NCBI GenBank assembly: GCA_014730295.1
Contig: WJIN01000490.1
Coordinates: forward strand, 1-7,796
DNA length: 7,796 bases
Origin: Promethearchaeota archaeon
GTDB taxonomy: Archaea; Asgardarchaeota; Lokiarchaeia; Sigynarchaeales; SOKP01
Reading direction: 5' to 3'
Shown here: one piece after another, positions 1 through 5,700 of the stretch
Layout of the letters: each line of letters begins with the position of its first letter
Position numbering within the stretch: position 1 is the first letter of the stretch
Notes under the pieces: model-generated
What the model saw: only the letters and a program-made list of their open reading frames with translations
What the model was told of the DNA's origin: nothing
Databases searched by the model: none
Made by a program: the position numbers and the translations under genes

Positions 1-513
1 ATTATTGCGGCAACGCTTTCACGGGTAATATATGCAGAGCAGATGGCTGGGCGGGAGGAAAGGGAATTGTTGGATTATTTTCGGGTTTCTCACGGCTCCG
101 TCCAAACTGTCATGAAAAATCTGTTTCGCGCATATAACATTCCTGGTTTTAGATCGTTGAGAAGATCATCACACCTAATTATCAAACTAAGGCGACAAAT
201 TCTTGAAGGGAAACCCCGAAAGGACCTAATTCCCCCGCCTGTATCATTTTTATGTGAGTATAGATTGGAGATTGCGCGCTTGAGGAATCGGAAATTCTAT
301 TTAATGACATACACGCGATCTCGGGTATGTAGGAGCCGCATCATAACGTGCTTCACATTATACTTTCATAAATTTATGCAATTACTTTATTATGCTTATA
401 TTGTTTCTATCTTACAACACGCGTTTCTCATCCATTCCTATGATTTTAATAGTCGCGTGATGATAACGGGAAAGGATCCGCCTTTAATTTGCGAAGGCAG
501 AAGTCTAAACTGA
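1..513 (+). CDS. C-terminal fragment of HTH protein, TFB-like
   Basis: The frame is already open at the left edge and ends at TGA 511-513, so the gene's start lies outside the window; the ATG at 43 is internal. The first ~75 codons read like the end of a cyclin repeat of archaeal transcription factor TFB. There is an AAT...YAEQMAG helix, then a helix-turn-helix-like stretch (RELLDYF, RVSHGSVQTVMKNL), in the order seen in TFB (helix, Gly, RE.A...GV, T.R...KEL). TFB recruits RNA polymerase to TATA/BRE promoters. The spacing differs from TFB by one or two residues and the TFB threonine is missing, so another HTH regulator is equally possible. From about position 290 the product becomes rich in Cys, Tyr, Phe and Ile and matches nothing I know. 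This tail may be decayed or simply non-coding read-through. The end overlaps a GC-rich inverted-repeat region. Confidence 0.4.
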   Translation: MIAATLSRVIYAEQMAGREERELLDYFRVSHGSVQTVMKNLFRAYNIPGFRSLRRSSHLIIKLRRQILEGKPRKDLIPPPVSFLCEYRLEIARLRNRKFYLMTYTRSRVCRSRIITCFTLYFHKFMQLLYYAYIVSILQHAFLIHSYDFNSRVMITGKDPPLICEGRSLN

Positions 514-640
514 AGTCTGCCAGTAGGCGGGTTCAGGACCTAAACCTCTGGAATCTTCACTCCAGTTTATTTAAGGTTTCGCTTCGCGCTCGTCCAGGGC
601 TGATGCATGATCACCAGGGTAGGGCGTAGAGCCCGCGGGG
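496..640 (+). ncRNA. Candidate structured RNA in GC-rich island
   Basis: This stretch is about 55% GC while the following 160 bases are about 29%. It carries nested complementary segments: GGCAGA 496-501 with TCTGCC 516-521; GCGGG 527-531 with CCCGC 632-636; GGAC 536-539 with GTCC 592-595; AAACCT 542-547 with AGGTTT 574-579; and CTGGA 548-552 with TCCAG 561-565. The last two stack into an 11-bp helix with an 8-base bulge on the 3' side. GGGC 622-625 with GCCC 631-634 would compete with the outermost stem. I tried tRNA, 5S, SRP and RNase P patterns and none fits. It could be an unrecognised small RNA or the folded 3' end of the upstream transcript. Strand is chosen because the T-rich tract downstream would end a + strand transcript. 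Confidence 0.3.
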
Positions 641-700
641 ATCGTGTTTTGTGATTTCTTTCTCGAAGTCTATTATAGGATCGGTGTTGTTGGGTTTTCT

Positions 701-781
701 TATTTTTTCATATCTCATTTTTCATTCCTTACTCCCAAAATTTTATTGTTTCTATTCTCATCTACTTTTTTTTATTTTTTT
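701..781 (+). terminator. T-rich tract, archaeal-type terminator
   Basis: About 61% of bases 701-780 are T, ending in T8-A-T7 at 766-781 with no strong hairpin directly before it. Archaeal RNA polymerase commonly terminates on such U-tracts without a stem. It would close transcripts from the GC-rich island or the left-edge gene and separate them from the large gene downstream. Confidence 0.4.
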
Positions 782-1101
782 ATCTTGACACGGATGTCAT
801 TTTTTCAGAAAAAAATATGCACCTTTTTCCAGGATATTGATCATTTTACAATAGTGATTATCAGTAGTGTGATTTTTCCTTTAAATATCGATTTATGTCC
901 GACTAAAAATTTTTGCTGGATATCGAGGATCGCCATGAAATTGATCTTAAAAATTCTATTTATAAATGATTTTTGAGAAATAATATTAAATGAAAAAAAA
1001 ATAAATTTTTCAACACTGAAAAATGAATAAAATGAATAGAGCTTGTTTTAATCCATTGCGGCGGCTTTATTCGCATTTTTTTTCTCAATCACAAATTCCC
1101 A
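782..1101. other. AT-rich intergenic stretch, no gene seen
   Basis: No frame on either strand looks like protein here: the open stretches are short and give Phe/Ile/Lys-rich products of the kind AT-rich spacer produces. It probably holds the promoter and leader of the large gene. The only local structure I see is a weak hairpin (TGCG 1057-1060 with CGCA 1072-1075) followed by eight T at 1076-1083. Confidence 0.5.
958..967 (+). promoter_or_regulatory. Possible TATA box for the large gene
   Basis: ATTTATAAAT matches the archaeal TATA-box pattern (TTTATA-like) and lies about 150 bases before the chosen start codon, which would give a leader of roughly 125 bases. The surrounding DNA is so AT-rich that chance matches are expected, and no clear BRE is visible. 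Confidence 0.25.
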
Positions 1102-1103
1102 AT

Positions 1104-1108
1104 GGGGA
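1104..1108 (+). promoter_or_regulatory. Ribosome binding site deciding the start at 1117
   Basis: GGGGA lies 8 bases before ATG 1117. The alternative in-frame ATG at 1102 overlaps this purine run and has only pyrimidine-rich, non-complementary sequence upstream, so 1117 is the better start. Using 1102 would add five residues (MGKKS). Confidence 0.45.
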
Positions 1109-1116
1109 AAAAATCT

Positions 1117-2754
1117 ATGAGTAAACAAAAATCTGAACCTAAAAAATTAAATAAAATCCTGCGCGATACTACCGGCATCGAAATTTCGCGAAAACAAACA
1201 CGCGTGGAACCTGAGTTTGACAACCGAATTGAATGGCGACTCTATGAGAAGCATAAAGAAAAACTACGGATACAACGAGCTCTTAAGGAGGAGGAAGAGA
1301 AAACCATGGAGCAGCGCCGGGAACAACAAAAACAAGAAGGGAAGCGAAAACAAAAGATCCATAACTTGTACATATCTCATTTTCATACACTCATCATTGA
1401 GAATACATCTCTCTATGATGCATTTAAATTTCGGCAATTTGACACCTTGGTGGATTTAGCCGAATTTTGGTACATTGATACGAAAATCTGGATCACGGGA
1501 GAGCGACCGTATAAAACTCTCCTTCGCAATTTCGAAATTCCTGAGGATTTGATCAAACAATTCGGCAAATTATTTCAAAAAATATTGTGGGATTATAACC
1601 AAAGGATCCTCTATCAATCCGAGCAAGAGCCAGAGGAGGAAACCTTTTCGTTTGGGTTATATCGACCAAAATTGGAAAAGATCCTCAACTATAAAATTAG
1701 AGAAAAATCGGTTCGTGATATCCTCCATATTGGTTCATATCCTACGATCTTCCATGCCCTAGAAAACTGTGTCGGGTATGAATATCTCTTAGAGCAATAT
1801 GAGATCTCTCCGGAACAGATCGCACAATTAGACACACTTCTCTATAATTACGAACAAGAGGTAGGAACACAGCTCAACTTCACAGACCGTGAGACATATT
1901 ATTCGATTAGAATTGCATTATCTTCATTCTTTCGATTTCTGGATGATTTCCGTGCTCGATATAATCTAGCTTCAGAGGATGTGAAGTCTTCAGTCTCAAG
2001 CGCGTTACGTGAAGTCGGAGACGCAATTCATGACATCTTTATAGTAGCAGATAATAATACCCCTTTTCAAAGGATCATTCCCGTGATACAGCGTCTTTCT
2101 CAGTTACGTCGGAATGCGGACAAAATCTTCGGGTCACTCGAATACACACACAAAGAGCAAGACCAAATCTTCAACCCGCTTCAACGTGTACGGTCCCAAT
2201 ATATGTCAACGAATTATAATGATATTATTCAAATTTGTTTGGAAAATGCCGGGATCGATGAGGAAAAACGAAACGAAATAATATCTATATTTACAGGGTT
2301 AGCCGATACTTATCAAGGGAGAGATTTAAAGGAACGCTTCGGAGCAGAACTAAGCGATTATGAGATTTCCGACACGCAAGCTAAGACTCTTTTAATCCAA
2401 TTAAATGCATTTGACGAACTTGACTCGCTAGTGAATATTGAGGAAATCGAATATGCTCATAGGAGAGCACTACACGAGTTTATGGTCGCTCACCCCGATA
2501 TCACAGAGATCTTGGGTTATTCCCCTGAGATTGACCTCTTTATGTTTACTCGTCGCAGAAAAGGTTTCACTCACTTGTTATGCGAATGGGATCGTTCATC
2601 ATCGAATGTAGGGAAAAAATTGGTGGCATTTGCAAACGAGATTCTTCACGATCGAGCTAATACCGAGCTCAATATCGCAAAAATCAGAAATGAGCGGGGA
2701 ATTACTGAGAAGAAGCAAAAACAAAATAGCCTTCCATCTTTCATTACCAAAGCA
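1117..2754 (+). other. Cytosolic N-terminal region (residues 1-546)
   Basis: This part has no signal peptide and no hydrophobic segment. Residues 38-82 are dominated by Glu, Lys, Arg and Gln and likely form a long charged helix or coiled coil. Residues 85-520 are predicted helical from their pattern of spaced Leu/Ile/Phe, with several short helices broken by acidic loops. I see no Walker, kinase, HisKA, GGDEF or protease motif. Its place before the membrane block suggests a cytosolic partner-binding or output domain, which is inference. Confidence 0.6.
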
Positions 2755-5700
2755 TTTACGGGATTGGCGTTCAGTAGTCCCTTATTATATGCTTTATGCT
2801 ATTATCTTGTGCTTGGGAACGTAGGTGAATTTATTAATCCTTATGTATTGGTCTTTTTCTTTACCTCCTCTTTGTTTACTCTATTTGTCTCAAATTATGG
2901 GTTTACCTTTAACAAACGGCTTTCGCGTCGTTATCTGTATAGTTTTTCTGTAGTATTTTGTATCAATTTTATTATCGGAGTAGTCGATCTTATTATCGGT
3001 CTTTATGCATGTGTGTGTATCGCAACCTTCCTGTCGCAGATATATCTATTCTTATATTCGCGCACCCAAAAAACCCTCCGAGAAAAATCCCCCATCGAAT
3101 TTCTCCACAAATTTACCATACTCAGTTTTAGCATCATAACGCTTGTCATTATAGGTATTCTTAGCTTTTTAGGAGAGAGGTATGTTAATGCCCCTATTCC
3201 TTCGATAGTCGTGGTATTTGGTATTTTCGTAGTAGGTTATCAGACTCTTAAATATCGCTCGGTGATTAAAACCGCCAGGTATAGGCTTCTCTATTATACT
3301 ATCTCGATATTCGTACTTACCATGGGGTTATATTGTCTATTGACCTATGTATATACTCTATATGTTTTGGGGATTATGTCCGTGTTTACTATACTCACAT
3401 TAATATTATACAAAAAATCTGATGCTTTGGCGAAACTAAAAATTCGGCTCCCGATTTATTATCACGGCACAAAGGGATCGTTGCTCGTGTGTTCCTATCT
3501 TATTCTGACGATCTTTGGCGTGAGTCTGTTCTTCTTTAATCCTCCGATGATTTGGCTCCCGTTAGTGTTGATGGTCGGACCGAGTATTTACCTCGTGAAA
3601 GACCTAAGGCGATCATCGGTACGAAAAATCAAGCGGAGAAGACGCACCAAATACTATTCGCGCTCGGTTAGAAGGGGGATGCAATGTGAATCTATCCCGA
3701 TCTCCGAACGAGCAATACAGCAACCAATCAAAGGAGTATACCAAGCAAGCGCTCTCGTTATTTTAGTCGTGTTGGTGATATTTCCGTTACTTTTTAGCAC
3801 TCAGAGCTTAGTGTCTTTTGAATGCCCTGAGGTCGAATTCTCGAGTATCGACAGACAGACACGACTTTCTACATCTCATATTAATTATTCTTCACTTCAG
3901 TATAATAAATTTGAAAACATGGATCCGTTATCCATAAATGATTTATTTGTTTCGCGCGCAATGATCGATGATCTCGGGCTCACCCAGGCTGCGCGGATGT
4001 TTTTCAAACTCTATCCCCAAGATGATGTGAAAGACACAGACGGACGATATAAAAAGGATAGCTATAGCATTGTATCAGATTATATTGTAGGACCCGCAGA
4101 TGAGACAGATCTCCTCACCAAAATTCCCTTAAATACATTAAAATTACTCCCGGGCACCTACGACATAAGAGCCTACTACAGCGTTTTAAACTGGTTTAAC
4201 TGGTATACTTCAGCCCCGAGAGAGTATGAACTGACGCTGACCAAAGACGACCCGAATGTCCAAGGTATCCCCCAGCTTAATAGGGAGGGTATCAATTTCG
4301 GTGCGGTATATACAATCGACAACGGAGAATATTGGACGGTAATCTATAACGGCATACTCCAAAACTCTGCAGGAGAACCCCTCCCAAATAAACAAATTAC
4401 CCTATATTTGGAGAGGCATAATTCGTGGGAAGAATTGATCACTCTCATTACTGACGAGAATGGCGCGTTTTATTATGAAACAAAAATATTTGGATCTTTT
4501 GAAGTGAATGCACTTAGTAAGATAACATGGATTGGGAACGGATTATATAAAGAAATGGAAGTTGTGGAATATGCAGGTTTGGAGAGCTCTGTCGACGGAG
4601 AGCGCTACTTCCCCGACAATAACGATGATTCACTTCCCGACTGGCCCTATACAATATATGATCTGCTAAGCGAGATGCAAACTTCCAACGGAGGCGGACA
4701 GCAACCCGACCCAGTCCTTCAATTTGAAGTTGGCGAGGTCGACTTAGACACAACGATTGATTCGGGATTTACCGCGTTTATTGACTTTGAGAATTCCTAT
4801 ATTGACCCTATCGTGGTGGCGTTCATCCAAACGAGAGGAGGTTCTCAGAGCATTCAACTCAGAGCTAAAGATGTGACTTCTGATAATTGTACCCTCTTTA
4901 TGCAAGAATACGATTCACAAGGTCATAATCTCGAGAGTGCATCCTATATTGTGATCGAGGCGGGCTCGTGGGAACTTCCCATAGGAGACCCTATCGAGGC
5001 GGGCTATGTCTATACCGATAGTGTACATTCGCACGAGGGTAATTTTGGAGGTGCGGACGTCCAATTTAGTTCAAATTTTGGGGAGGAACCCCTTATATTA
5101 CATATGTTAAATACCTACAACGCGAATACGCACAAATACTCTATTGTTCATGACGTTACATCCTCGAGTTTTACCACCCAACAAGCAGCGAAGACGAGTT
5201 CTACCACCATATCCGAGAAAATCGGATGGATCGCCTTACCGGCTCATTTGGGATCAATCGAGGGAATATTATATGAGGCGGGACGTGAAAATGATGGCAC
5301 TGCGGACGGGGTATCCGATTCCGAGCATACCATTATTTATGAACAAAGTTTTTCACAGACCCCCATCATCATCGCATCACAATCCTCATGCTGGGACGAT
5401 CAAAATCATAGTTCCTATGCGAGATCGTCGGGAACACAATCCGCAACTCAGCATGGTATTTATGCCGAAGAGGATGATTCGGGCGAGACCAACCACGATG
5501 ATGAACAATTTTCCTATTGGGTATTTTCGGAGCCATTTAGTTATGTATGGAAACCAGATTTAGCCTTTTATGCCGAATTTAATGAGTCTTCGGGATCTGA
5601 TACTTATGACTCGGTTGAGAATTTCTTAGGAACATTAGCCGGAAATACCACCTGGACCGAGGGTAGGCACGGCTCTGCGGTCGATTTTGACGGTCAAAGT

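Noticed and set aside
592..619. Direct repeat CCAGGG (594-599 and 614-619) around ATGCAT
   Set aside because: Two 6-base copies are too short to mark a mobile-element end, attachment site or CRISPR.
521..640. Possible tRNA or other standard RNA (GGTTCAGGACC resembles a T-loop)
   Set aside because: The bases around TTCAGGA do not form a 5-bp T-stem, there is no matching acceptor stem, and the opposite strand fares no better. SRP, 5S and RNase P signatures are also absent.
644..976. 110-codon + strand open frame giving a Phe/Ile/Ser-rich product
   Set aside because: It lies in the T-rich spacer and its hydrophobic look is simply what T-rich DNA encodes. It has no ribosome binding site, no regular membrane-loop pattern and no known motif.
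1057..1083. Hairpin TGCG/CGCA followed by eight T, resembling an intrinsic terminator or attenuator
   Set aside because: The stem is only 4 bp with an 11-base loop, and such arrangements are common by chance in AT-rich spacers.
1217..1459. 80-codon + strand frame near the start of the large gene
   Set aside because: It is an out-of-frame shadow of the charged N-terminal helix; its Lys/Arg-rich product comes from the purine-rich DNA.
4514..4753. 79-codon minus strand frame
   Set aside because: It is antisense to the Ig-like domain and hinge of the large gene, whose reading frame carries recognisable domains; there is no independent support.
5144..5563. 139-codon open frame in another + frame within module A
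   Set aside because: It overlaps the strongly supported large gene, and its product is rich in Arg, His, Pro and Met with no domain pattern.
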